Positions 25,401 through 36,447 of a stretch of 64,000 bases of DNA are shown here, one piece after another. Each line of letters begins with the position of its first letter. Positions within the stretch are counted from its first letter, which is position 1. Under the pieces are notes generated by a model. It saw nothing but the letters and a program-made list of their open reading frames with translations, ran no database searches and was not told the DNA's origin. The position numbers and the translations under genes were made by a program. Source of the stretch: Lingula anatina (taxonomy: Eukaryota > Brachiopoda > Lingulata > Lingulida > Lingulidae); contig NW_019776125.1 of the NCBI RefSeq assembly GCF_001039355.2, positions 36,169 to 100,168 of the forward strand, written 5' to 3'.

Positions 25401-27357
25401 TTTGAAGCAATGTCAGCTGCTCATCTGAAATGATTAACAAATGCAATTTGTAGTATGCATGTGTGTATTTGCCGGTTGTTGTGAGTGGGTGTGTTCCGTC
25501 AGACAAACCATAAGCATTATAGCCATATGGAGGGCGGACTTTCTGTTACACGGACCCTCAGTTTTGATACACCGCCATAATGGATATATCACAGGCTGTA
25601 TTTAATGTACATGTGTCAGTGATGGGACTTTTTAATAGTGGTTTATAACCTGAAGTTCAGGTTGTGCCAACTAGACCACGTTCCGCCACACCACCTGCCG
25701 TAAGACACCCTTCACACTTCCCAGCAAACATGTCACGTTCGGATCAAGTGGCTAGCACGTTGCTATGACGTTATAAAGTGGTAGCAACGTGCTAGCCACG
25801 TGATCCGAACGTGACGTGTTTGCTGGGAACATGGTTGGGAATTCTGCAAGCACCTTCTACGGCATGCCATTCATTTGCAAAACTACAGTCAGGAATCGTC
25901 ATTAAAAGCTGTGAAATGGTGGCTGTTGAATAGATGTGACATTTTCTCCACATTGTCGATGAGTTCATGAATGGCTGTATACGGTGCCATAGTACAGGTG
26001 CTCACTGCAATCCAGATTACGGGACCATGTAAAGATGTACATGTACATCTCTCTTATATTGATATCACCGAAGCTGATAAAGAATAAGGGCTGTTAAGTA
26101 TGATACGGAATAAAGACTGTTAAAGACAGCACAACCTGTTTTCAGCATCCAACAGTGTGTCTTTTTATAAAATGAAAAAAAAAAAACAAACAAACAAACA
26201 AAGCATACAAATGTATTAAATATACAATATAGCAGTTTTATATCAATCTACCTGACAAGATATCCCATGGGCTAGAGGTATCTTGTCGTCTGGCCCCAGT
26301 TTCACAAAATAATTTGAGTCAAGATCCCTGGCTTAGAACTAAATTACCAAGGTTACATGGTCACATGGGTAAGTCTTACCCTATAAGGAGCAGTGTAACA
26401 GAACTCTCATGGAAATCCTAGTCAAATAAACCAGGGCACTGACTTTAGCTTTTTGTGAAACTGGAACCCGGTAGCTTAAACAAATGATAGAAATCATGTT
26501 GCCAAGCAAATTACACTGCTGTCTAACAGTTTTTTAACGTAATCGTTATTATTAGAATAATTACCTGACAAAATTCCCTGTTCTGGCTTCCTCTCTGGTT
26601 GTTCCTCTGTACGTACGTGATGGTAATGGGTCTCAACATGAAGGTTTGTTTGTTGGACCGTTAAAGTCTGTTGAACTTCAAAATGGTAGCTTAGCGTCTC
26701 TTGTCGTTTATACAAGTCATCCAATTTGGCATATATATCTTCTAGTTTCACATCCATGTTTTGCATCATCATAAGCATTTCCATCTCCTCCAGGTAGCCA
26801 CGTAACATGCATATTTGATAAAAAATGTCCCTCTCAGATTCAATAGGTTTGTCCTTCAATTGCTGTATCTCTGCTGGGTTCAACACTCCAAGGCGTATAA
26901 CAGCACTGGAGATGGTGGTCCACTTCTGTTCAAATTCACTGGGGGTGATGTTAGTAGATTCACGGTGAGCAAGAAAATTACGTTCAAACTTGAGGAGAAT
27001 GATGTCCTGCATGTCTTGTGGAGCACCTGCAGCTTTTGCTGGATCATTCCAAACTGGGTCATTAGGACGGGTATTCCCCACTTGGAACTGTCGAATTAAT
27101 AAAAAGGTGAGGGTGATGTCAAATTCTTTCAAATCAGGTGGCTGATTATTGGAAGGGAAGATCAGATCATATTGCCTCTTGTTGATAAGTCTCTTGCACC
27201 CATGCCTTCCATGACGGAGATCATCAATGTCTGTTTTGTTTGTAGTAAAGAACTGCTGTGGTGTCTGTCCACATAGTATGTGATTTTGGAAGTACTTTCT
27301 TAGACCTTCTGTTCCATGGTCAACGAGAAGACATGCCAACTTGGCGTAGTACTCCAT
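22432..27357 (-). CDS. HEPN(DZIP3-like)-NACHT-LRR protein (NLR-like immune receptor candidate)
   Basis: Two coding exons. The first is 26565-27357: ATG at 27357 in GCCAAGATGG, acceptor at 27364. The second begins at the acceptor ttcag/ATGAG at 25088 and runs to TAA at 22432. They join in phase to give about 1149 aa. Residues 1-165 match the DZIP3-type HEPN domain and contain RNFLAH (R126-H131, the Rx4H motif). A helical linker follows. NACHT: Walker A GKAGCGKST (343-351), Walker B IIIILDGYDE (436-445), and the sensor-like TSRPW. A winged-helix-like segment has SFIHKTIQEYFAAKHL. From about residue 900 there are leucine-rich repeats (LERLGLKC, LQYLDISGN, LQILRISDN). By family analogy this is a cytosolic nucleotide-dependent oligomerising sensor; the ligand is unknown. 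No signal peptide or membrane segment was seen. A 5' noncoding exon must exist but was not located. The segment 25108-25442 repeats 24772-25106. Confidence 0.85.
24772..25442 (-). repeat. Direct duplication of the NACHT P-loop exon start around one N
   Basis: 24772-25106 and 25108-25442 are 335-bp direct copies separated by a single N at 25107. Each contains the acceptor, the exon start and Walker A. By eye they differ only near 24930/25266, where the peptide reads GGDLKKV in one copy and GGVPEKV in the other. The break inside intron sequence and the lone N suggest that two overlapping allelic contigs were joined without being collapsed. A real partial duplication is less likely. Confidence 0.8.
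25720..25826. mobile_element. Near-perfect palindromic hairpin element (45-bp arms)
   Basis: The arm 25720-25764 begins CCCAGCAAACATGTCACGTT and pairs with 25782-25826, which ends AACGTGACGTGTTTGCTGGG. Only a few bases mismatch, and the loop is 17 bp. This fits a fold-back MITE or a recent palindrome in the NLR intron. Confidence 0.75.
26292..26469. mobile_element. Short TIR element in the NLR intron
   Basis: The left end GGCCCCAGTTTCACAAAA is the inverse of the right end TTTTTGTGAAACTGGAACCC, with further internal complementarity (TTTGAGTCAAGATCCCTGG against CCAGGGCACTGACTTTAG). No coding capacity. Confidence 0.7.
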
Positions 27358-28076
27358 CTTGGCCTGAGAGAAAAATTAAAATTGATATTATTTAAATGAA
27401 ACCAATAGAACATTCAAGAATTGTTATACGCAAAATGTGACTTTACGAAAACTCCATGTACAGTGTAGGGCATCTTATATGTATGTATGTATGTGTGTAT
27501 TTTTTTGTGTATGTGTATTAAAGGGTGATTATGGGTGACACCCAGGGCACGCTTTAAATCTAACTTAATTTACCACCTCTGATTTAATTCTTTTTTGTGC
27601 ATAGTTCAGTAAGACAATATTTAACTACAAATGACAATGTCTATGTAACTGTTAGTAATATAAATTTGAACACACAAGTGAAACACGGTTACATACGTCA
27701 TCCAGTATTAGATGTGTAAGATTAGATGTGTTTTTTTACATTTACGTGGTGTACCATATAAAAGCCTATTCATTTAACATTTTCGCCACTTTGTTTTAGA
27801 TTAAACTAGGCCAATGTTAAACGATGAAACCATGGCATTGGCCGATGAGGGTTAACTCGTCTGATTTGGTAAACAATCAATATTGGTGTTTTTTTTTTTT
27901 TAACTCCTTGCCTTGCAAACAACCAATAATTAAACTCTATACTTTGCAAACAACTGAAAATTCGTGCAGAGATTACGATAAAACCGCCAGGGACCACCAC
28001 ACACACATTTATATACAGAGAGGCCCATAAAAAACGACCTGTTTTACTTTCCATCTCAATTTTGATAGGCTTACTC

Positions 28077-28300
28077 ACGCTCGGCTGTCACCTTGATTGG
28101 ATAGTAAACGATTGTCGTAAAATCGCTAAATGATATTAAAATCGGGTACATCAACTTAAAAACCACCTAGGACAACCTAAGACTGCCACATTAATCCAAT
28201 ACAATGCAAAAATAAACTATAACAAGTGGTTAAAGCCTTCAAAACGAATGTCGTAAAGTCCCCATATACCTCCATAGAGACAATAAAATAAAACTCAGCC
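28077..28300. mobile_element. MITE copy in the NLR/zinc-finger intergenic region
   Basis: It shares CTGTCACCTTGATTGG, GATTGTCGTAAAAT and (inverted) the block around CCATAGAGACAATAAAATA with the element at 62815-63228. It lies between the divergent NLR and zinc-finger genes, close to the ETS/CRE motif. Confidence 0.65.
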
Positions 28301-28350
28301 AACTTTACACTATTCACTATTCACTATTACACTATTACACTATTCAAATC

Positions 28351-28364
28351 AGGAAGTGACGTAA
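28351..28364. promoter_or_regulatory. ETS/CRE composite motif at the NLR/zinc-finger divergent promoter
   Basis: AGGAAGTGACGTAA combines an ETS core (GGAAG) with a CRE half-site (TGACGTAA). It lies 22 bp upstream of the candidate first ATG (28386) of the zinc-finger gene and about 1 kb from the divergent NLR start. Composite ETS/CREB elements are common in animal core promoters. Function here is inferred. Confidence 0.4.
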
Positions 28365-28385
28365 CCGCAGAGGTCGCATTGTCAG

Positions 28386-31164
28386 ATGGCATGGCTTCTT
28401 TTTCGTAATGGTAGGTTAGAGAGGACCAATTCAAACATCAGAGGTGCAATTTGGATATACGGTTTGATTGTGCGTATGCCATGCACGGAATTTACAAACG
28501 AGCGANAACTCAGCCAACTTAAACATAATAATCGAAATAAAATACTGCCGGGCATTGGAATTGGTCCTCTACACTATTCAAATCAGAGATCTCAGTTTTA
28601 AAATCAGTGTAACTGATCTAGTCAAATACAGAGTTGAGTAATTTTCAAGCATACTACATGGTCTTTAGTATAAACTGTTTATCCAAATATATATTTCTGT
28701 TATTATATTTCTCACTTTTCTTTTATGTCTAGCACCAAAAGAATGAAAGCCTATTGCCACCAGGGGAGTTCTTCATATTAAAAATACCAGAAAACTCAGA
28801 AGGAGACTTCAAAAATGAATCAACAGTTCTTACAGAATCTCAACTATCTGATAAAACCACTGAAGATCCACAGGATGAAACAAATAACAAAAAGAACTGC
28901 AGTACAACAATCCATACAGAAAATTCAGCAGATAATGTTAAATCAACTGAAGATACTAATGCTGTAGAGAAATCCACTGTGGAAAAAATATTAGAGAGAA
29001 TACAAGGTAAAGAATAATTAAAGGTTATACTAGCTAGTAGACTATTTATTGAAGTTAATAGAATGGGTGATTAAGTAATTCAATGGAGATCATAATGAGG
29101 CTTCACATAATAGCAAGTAAGATTTTACAGGATTTGGAAGTGAGTGTCCATGTGTGTGCATTCGTGTGTAAATTACTGCGAGTTGCAAAAACACATTTTT
29201 ACACATGAAAGCAATTAATTGTAATTCAAACAATATTGAGAGTATTTAAAAACGCTACCGGTATTCAGAAATTTAATACATCAAAAATGTACATGTAGGT
29301 AGTGAACTTGTTCTGGCTGAAGACTTGGTGATATGTGGATTGTGTGGCAAAAGTTTCTTGGACATCAAACAGTTTCTGCAGCATAAGTCTACACGTAAGT
29401 CTCTTCATTTTTATTCGAAATATATTATACATGTAACTGTGCCAGTAATGGGGTGTTTTCTCTCTCTATTTGTCTACAATCTCATAATTTATGGATGTGT
29501 TAAAAGCTTGGCAACTCTATTATATTGTTTGTTAATCTGTATAAGATAAAACTCATACATATCTTATTGATTGATATGAGTTTATTCCAAGGGATTGTGT
29601 ACACAGGCAAGATGAATTTGGATATGTAAAAGTCTGTAGCATGGTAAATTTCTATTGAAAAGCCCTGTCACCTGCCCAATAACCATTTATACCATTTTGG
29701 AATGAAATTTAGATCAGGTTATTTTATTTCTGCATTAGCAGTGATCTTAAAAGTAATGCATGTTTGTATATGCAAAACTCTTTACAAAACATATAATAAA
29801 ACAACATTTACAATACAAACATCCTTTAAAGTCCTTTTTTGGCATGTTGAGGTTGAGGCATTTTTTTTTTTTTTTTAGTAAGATGAGATGTCTTGTTACT
29901 GAGTCCAATGACACAAAGTCCCACCTCATTTGTTGTAAGACATCACCTATTGTAATTTTAGTGATCTATATTTACATGGATATGTTTCAGATAAAACCTA
30001 TGCCTCCAAATACCGCTGTGAGCTGTGCCGCCAAACTTTCTGCCGCCATGCCACACTGATGGACCACTATCAGAGAAGACATCGTACAATAGTGAGGGTC
30101 TCCCCCAACCTCGTGACCGAACCTAATGAGGAAGAACCGTCCAACGAGAAAAGAAAAAGGTCAAATTTTAAGACAATGTCCAGGGGAGTCCAGGTGGACA
30201 TCAAAGCCCCATCCCCAGGGGCTGATTTGGCATTTTCTGGGGGTGACATTGGTCCTCAGGTCAATAACTTAAAACATCTAGAGGACTCACAGCTGGACTT
30301 TCATTTCATCATATCAGTAGAGACCGTTAAAAAGAATCAGTTTGACTATGCCAGTGTTTATCTGAAGTGCTTACACTGTCGATTTAAAACTACCTCGAGG
30401 GCAAATCTCAGGACTCACATGAGAGCCAAGCATCCAGACATGATTGATATAAATCAAAGGATTTCCATAGGTGAAAACGGCACTGGGAATCACAGACTGG
30501 TCAGTATGTCCGAGTACAAACGCCAACTGCACAAACAACAGTCAGGACAGAGAATTGACAAGCAGGACGTCTTGGGTCAGTTTCCCTGTCCAATATGCAA
30601 TAAAGTGTTCGGTAGGTTACGCTACCTTCGTGCTCACATGCCAGTCCATCGAAAAGAACTTTCATTCATGTGTGAAGAATGTGGTCGCCATTTTAAATCC
30701 CGTGCGAGTGTATATGCTCATAAGAGACGATTCCACAAGGGTGTCATGTACAAATGCCCACATTGCTCTTTTAGAACAGGAGTCAATATCTTGTACCACA
30801 GGCACAAGCGTATGCACAGCGTCTCCCGTCGAGGGCAGATTTGTGACGTATGCGGAGAAGCCTTCATTCATTCTCATCAACTCAAGAAACATCTGTCTGT
30901 CCACGATCCAACCAAACCATACCAGTGTAAGATCCAGTCTTGCTCATGGAGATTTGATAATGAAAATAAACTGAAGAACCACCTGTTTATATACCATGCA
31001 GAGAAAGAGACTGAAGCTCCAGCTAGCGTGGTGGAAAGTGATCACCAACACATGGCGACTGATGGATTGTCTCTCTCTGATGATTCTAAAGTGGGACAAC
31101 AAAATCAGCAAACAAATGAGACAAGTAAGTGTTAAGCATAATCTTTCATACTCTTACTTTTAAT

Positions 31165-31210
<46 letters not shown>

Positions 31211-32416
31211 CTAGTTTGTTGAGAATTGTAATTGTTGCCTTTATGAGATTGTCTAACTTTGTTATATTTTTGTTATCAAATGCAAATATAACTTACAATA
31301 AAATGTTTTTATGAGATATGGAAGGTTTATAAACTTCTTTTTGACACCTCTGATGTGCCAGTTTTCTGTCATCAAAACAATTGATAGAAACATAAAAGAT
31401 ATACAGTGCAATTTAAAAGATTTCATTTTGAACAAATGTATTTATCAATAATAAATTTGTCTCTGAAGATATCTAATTTTAGAATCAGTTTTATATTTGG
31501 AATGATAATATTTTTTTCAGAAGATAACAGCAGTGGAAATGTGCCTCAACAAGAAGATGGCAGCGACCCACAACCCCAGATAACTTATGTCATCCAGCCT
31601 GAAGGGAGTGTGCCGCAGTTAACCAGGCAAAATGTGGTATTCACATTAAATCCTAAAGACGCCGAGTCTAGCCAGCGACAGGCAGAGGGTCAGTTTGGCC
31701 AGGACGGAATGAATATAAGCTACCAGCAGTCTGGCGAGGTGGACATACTGTTCTCAGCAATGGCAACTAGTCACTCAGGAACAACTGACCATTCCACAGA
31801 TCATGCCACTGACCAGGCCCTGATGCAAGGTTTTAATAGCCTGACATCGGTAGGCCAACAAGGAGGAACTTCCCACCCCAACAGCAATGTTTTGATGACA
31901 ATAGCACAGCAGTATCGCAATGCTCAAGTTCTACTGGAAGAAGGATTTACAGGGGAACAGGTCCTTAGGCTCCTCCTGGAGAATCAGTCCGAAGGTGTCC
32001 TCAGTCTGGGTCAAGTTCAACTGCCCAGACATCTCCAGGCTGACCCCAATGCTGACATGGTTGGGCAGCCCCGGACATCAGTTCCAGTGTCTCAGTTAAG
32101 TGCATACAGCAGTCTGGCTGTGCTTCCTACGGTGAGTTCCCCTCCCACAAGCTTCAGTTCCAACCCCATCTTCTTGCAGCAGTTTCTGGATCAAACTCAT
32201 GGAGCAGTGGGGCAAGGGGTGTTGGGGGAAGGCCAGGACTTGGGGGTGTATTCCAGTGGTTCTCTGACCCAGGGGCAGGTGCAGCAATTCACCACAGGAG
32301 GGGTTGGAGACGGTTTTCAGCCAATGGACACCCAGCAGCCAGAGGAATGTTTTGACCCATTGTTGCAGCATAGCCAAGATGCTGGTGAAACTATTAACAC
32401 TTCTAATGGGACTTGA
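28386..32416 (+). CDS. C2H2 zinc-finger protein with eight fingers and a Gln-rich tail
   Basis: Well-supported exons: 28733 (or 28764)-29006, 29299-29394, 29991-31124 and 31521-32416 (TGA), all joined in phase 1. First exon candidate: ATG 28386 to donor 28410 (AATG/GTAGGT), which is in phase only with the acceptor at 28764. If the stronger acceptor at 28732 is used, the start codon lies elsewhere. The best model is about 797 aa. Fingers: CGLCGKSF...HKSTH (split by an intron), YRCELC, LKCLHC, FPCPICNKVF, FMCEEC, YKCPHC, QICDVC and YQCKIQSCSW. The N-terminal part is acidic and Ser/Thr-rich. The last exon is Gln/Ser-rich, as in activation-type regions. Probably a nuclear DNA-binding regulator. 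I cannot assign an orthologue. The first finger faintly resembles the N-terminal zinc motif of the BCL11 and ZNF341 types. The start is the weak point. Confidence 0.8.
28505..28505. other. Single-N contig join in the zinc-finger gene intron 1
   Basis: AACTCAGCCAACTT occurs both before (about 28290) and after this N, and ACTATTCAAATCAG recurs on both sides. This suggests two allelic contigs placed end to end close to the first exon. Confidence 0.7.
31167..31209. repeat. (TA)n(GA)n microsatellite
   Basis: A TA run is followed directly by a GA run, in the last intron of the zinc-finger gene. Confidence 0.9.
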
Positions 32417-34133
32417 CTGAAAGAGGAGAATTTTTCTGTACTTGACATTCACTATATCGTAGCAATAACTGAGACCCATACCAGTTTTACCAACGTTTCT
32501 TTATAATATGTTAGTGTATTTGTTATTATTATTAATTTGATGTTTTTGTTGTTAAGTTATATTTTATTAATGTGTTAGTCATGTCAGTTATCAGGTATAT
32601 TTAAATATGTTCAGGCATCAGCTTGTGACTATTGTCATCAAGTTTTTTTTAAGTCACTTTAGTTGAAATCGTTTCAGCCAAATGACTAGTTTTAAGTCTT
32701 TATTTATTAGTAAAATGCAAAAAAAAAAGTAGCAAAACACTTTATTTTTATGATATTTAGCCAGAGTTTTCTAAACATATGGCAAAATTCCCCAGGCAAG
32801 CATAAATCTAGTTTTCTATATTGTAATGGTAGATTTTATGGTTGGAGGCTTATGTTCTGCCTACATTACATGTGCTAGTAGTCGTATTGTAAAAAAAGTC
32901 AGATAAAATTGTTATTTATTATTGTTACTAATTTCATTAGTTCTTGAAAATCATTTCTTTGTAAACATCTGCACAGTTAAAGGGAGCTTTTATGTGTAAT
33001 TTTTGTCTTAATTTGTTCAATTGTTTATGCTATTATACAAATTTCTTTTTAAGAATCAGAATGTTGTCATAATGATTCACTCTAGCCTCTAGAATATCCA
33101 AACCACAGAAGTCCTTATGATAGCGCAATATCCTTTATCAAACTGTCAAGCCAATGACATTTTAAGAATATCTAAAAGCATTTTTACACAGTTGTGATTA
33201 AATCAAACAATATATAATAACATACATGAATGCATTATTATGATTTTATAGATACAGATTCTTGAATTTTTGTTCCTAAAATACGAAGAGTGATGTAGCC
33301 GATAGCTTATCTTTGAATCGGTACAGACGTAAACGTCCACGCAGTGAGGTAAACGTTTCAGAACACCCAAGCGTTCTTGCCTCTCCCGTGGACCGGACCA
33401 ATGCATTGTCCAAGCAAACAGGGCGGTAACCGACCAATTTGTTTTACACTGGTTTTACATAGATGTACATAAGAACGAGAAGAAACACACCGATTGTGTA
33501 AGAGGAAATCTAATTAAGTATCTTCCCAAATGATCAGCTAGCTTGTTAAGGCCCTGCCACGCTACAGTGAATTGCACCAACGAATGAGAAAAGTTACATC
33601 ATACTTTACCTATACGCAGGAGGTACGCTAGCCGTACGGTAGAAAGGCGTTAAAATACCGTGGCCTTGCCTTTGTACTGCGCGTAAGTAACGTAATGGTC
33701 GCGGAAGAGAAACGTATTGAGCGTATCTGTACTGTCAGATGAGCGTATTCAACGTACGCATGGCGCTTGGTTAGTGTTTGAAAACGTATCCAAACGCGTT
33801 GTAATATGTGATATAAATTTAGTGCCATTTTTACATTAATATTATCACCATGGCTCTACCGTTTTCTTCCTTGGTTATGATGCCTTTGCCCTCCGAGATA
33901 CCCTGATGAAGCCATACAGTCAACGAAGTCATACCGATATGTAAATACAGTGTTTCACGTGCCAGTTGAAAATGCATTTGACATCCTGCCAAACCGTTGC
34001 CAGGTTCTCATGACTACCATGAAACGTCACCCCTCCACTGTAAAGATCATCGTAAAAGTCTGCATAGTTTGCACGATTTAATATGGATGCGGCACCCTGG
34101 GATACAGAACCCAGTGCTCGACCGCCCAGAAAA
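32417..34133. other. Region downstream of the zinc-finger gene
   Basis: The start is presumably 3' UTR. 32935-33290 is one copy of a diverged duplication (the other is at 38468-38835). No coding exon was recognised. Confidence 0.55.
32935..33290 (+). repeat. Diverged long direct duplication, copy 1
   Basis: Collinear blocks shared with 38468-38835 include gttgt(c/a)ataatgattcac, acacagaagtcctt(a/c), aagccaat(g/a)ac and ttcttgaatttttg against tgttgaatttttg. The spacing is similar and the orientation is the same. Confidence 0.6.
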
Positions 34134-34404
34134 CATCACTGAGAATAAAATCGGAGTCCAAGTGACTCCAAACTTGGGAGTCCAGCAGCGGTGCCTAAAA
34201 TAACTCCCAATTGGAGTCACGTTGACTCCGATGGAGTAACGCCATCCCAGACCACACAGAAGGGTCTCCATTCACACATCCCTTGATTTATCTCTACATA
34301 AGAGTCACCATGACCCCATATTAAGGAATTTTTGACTCCTTGGCTCATTATGGAAAAACAGCAACAACAGTGCCGAGCGGGGTGACAGCAGGTTCCATTT
34401 ATTA

Positions 34405-34476
34405 AAGCCCGGTATGTCGCCGGTAGGGTTCGAACACACGGAGGTGGGCACTCTAACCACAAGGCCATCCGGTCGC
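34405..34476 (-). mobile_element. tRNA-derived SINE-like segment
   Basis: Read on the minus strand from 34476, it shows an A-box-like GGATGGCCTTGTGGTTAGAG and a B-box-like TGTTCGAACCC at the usual distance of a tRNA gene. The flanks do not form a clean acceptor stem, so a SINE head is preferred over a functional tRNA. Confidence 0.6.
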
Positions 34477-34531
34477 ACATGGTGTCAGCATAGCAATAAC
34501 AAACAGTTTGTAAATCTGGTAATAAACATCA

Positions 34532-34532
34532 T

Positions 34533-34564
<32 letters not shown>
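34532..34564. repeat. (CA)n microsatellite
   Basis: About sixteen CA units inside the 34134-35022 element. Confidence 0.9.
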
Positions 34565-34566
<2 letters not shown>

Positions 34567-35954
34567 AATGAGTGAGCATACCTCCCAAGTGACATGCATT
34601 GGCGGGTCAAACCTACAACCTAGAAACAAAACCTGCTAACCTGTATACCAACGTATCACATAAAGGGTGTGGGCAACTGAAAGCCCGGGCCAGTAATAGG
34701 CCTAATTAAGTGCACGAGTTCTGTATGCAGAAACACACAGACAACCACTTGTTCATGCATAAAACCAACTATGGCCAATAAAGAAATGTTTAAACTGACA
34801 ATGGATGATGAAAATTGTTCTCTCCACGCCGCCTGACTCTGATTTTAGAGTCAGATTGACTCCATGAGAGCCAGGGGGTGATAGACTCTGATAAGAGAGT
34901 TTAAAGACTCTGGTAGGGGGTAATTTGACCCTTATGTAGGAGTGAAATTAACTCCATTAGGGCGAAGGGGTACTGGACTCTGACCAAAGAGTCAAATGAC
35001 TCCAATTTTATTCTCTGTGATGGCTTAATTGTGATCCATTCCCTGGAGCAATGAGACGGGGCAGAAACTTGGATGACACAAGTAGGTTTACAGAGAACAA
35101 CAGAGAACAACACTTCCACCAAGAGAGGCAAGAAGCTGAGAAACCTATTGAAGCACTGCCAAATCCGAAACAAGTTCACTTCCATGCAAGACGGTATGAT
35201 TTAACCCAAAAATGAACTATAATAAAATGGTGTTAAACCCGATAATCAACTGTATTACGTATAAAGGTCAATATCATAACCTAAACCGAATAAAAAATTA
35301 GGCTCGGTACGTCATACTATAGAGCGTATTGCACTAACGAATGAAATATACGATGTATACGATGGTGCTGCTGGAAATGAAATTATTTCAGATCCCGCAC
35401 GGGACAGCACCGCCAGCCCTCCCTAGATATAAAAACAGATTGCACACAACTCATTGGTGCTACAAAGAACTGTAAAACTAAATTAATATAACAACAAAGA
35501 ACAGCATTAGCATATCGCGATGCCGCGTGTACCGCCGTCATTCAAAAAAAGTAAAATTACGAGATGTTAAACCAAAACTGGTCCGTTATGCTGCATTAAA
35601 TGTGCTAAAACTGAATGTTTGAAGAATTGTGTAAACGTATGTTTAGTAAGGATGCTGAATAATTAAATAAATGAAATAATGGCAAAACATCGTTAGTAAT
35701 GGTAGAGGTATATCTATTATCAAAGATCAAAGTAATAATAAACAACTTCACAATATCATCTTCGCTACGTTTATTACAAGCTCATTATAGGCAACAAAAC
35801 GCCCAGTTTTCGCAAACGACGCCTGTCATGCTACAATGCAATTAAAAATCAATTGATTAATTATAAACAAATAAATGAATAATTGCTTAGAAATGGCAAC
35901 ATTCGGATCATCAGGGTTCGACAGCGGGGGATGTGACGTCATTTTGACAAGGCC

Positions 35955-36275
35955 CTACCCTCTGGGACAATTGTTGAGGCATAAAACGCTTCTGCTCCAG
36001 CACCGGTTGACACAAGTTCTCCTGAACGATCCGCTACAGCGGTCACTGCATGATGACGCCTGATTATTGCAATAACGTTGACACTGCATAATAAAATAAA
36101 TAAAAGGAAAGGCCATAACTTTATGAACAATTTTTACGCATCTAGGTTTAACGCACGCATATTTTAAAATCTATAAGCAACCAGAACAGAAAAGCAGAAA
36201 ATAACATCTTTACACAACTTGAATGGCTAATAAAAGAAACCAAAACATATACTAGTCTATGTTTAAATAAATATC

Positions 36276-36322
<47 letters not shown>

Positions 36323-36416
36323 AGAAAGAGAGAGAGGGAGTAATGGAGAGTCGACATACATTTAAGTCTATCTCCTTGACAAAACCACACTTTGACACTG
36401 TGAATGGATAAAGATT

Positions 36417-36447
<31 letters not shown>

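Larger units (their letters stand above)
34134..35022. mobile_element. 0.9-kb TIR element built of GACTC/GAGTC motifs
   Basis: The left end CATCACTGAGAATAAAATCG and the right end TTTTATTCTCTGTGATG are inverted repeats. Subterminal zones (34150-34240 and 34840-35000) are packed with alternating GAGTC/GACTC pentamers, a layout typical of transposase-binding subterminal repeats. The centre holds the tRNA-like segment at 34405-34476 and a (CA)n run. No transposase frame is seen. Confidence 0.7.

Noticed and set aside
25089-25506. N-terminal extension of the NACHT exon (frame starting MSDGTHP)
   Set aside because: It is read-through of intron sequence and of the duplicated segment. The acceptor at 25088 joins in phase to the HEPN exon instead.
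34405-34476. Functional tRNA gene
   Set aside because: A and B boxes are present, but there is no clean acceptor stem and it lies inside a repeat, so it was called SINE-like.
35939-36130. Alternative frame of the cysteine exon starting MFIKLWPF
   Set aside because: Its start lies in the intron polypyrimidine tract. The eight-cysteine pattern in the other frame is far less likely by chance, though the strong donor at 36473 does favour this frame.
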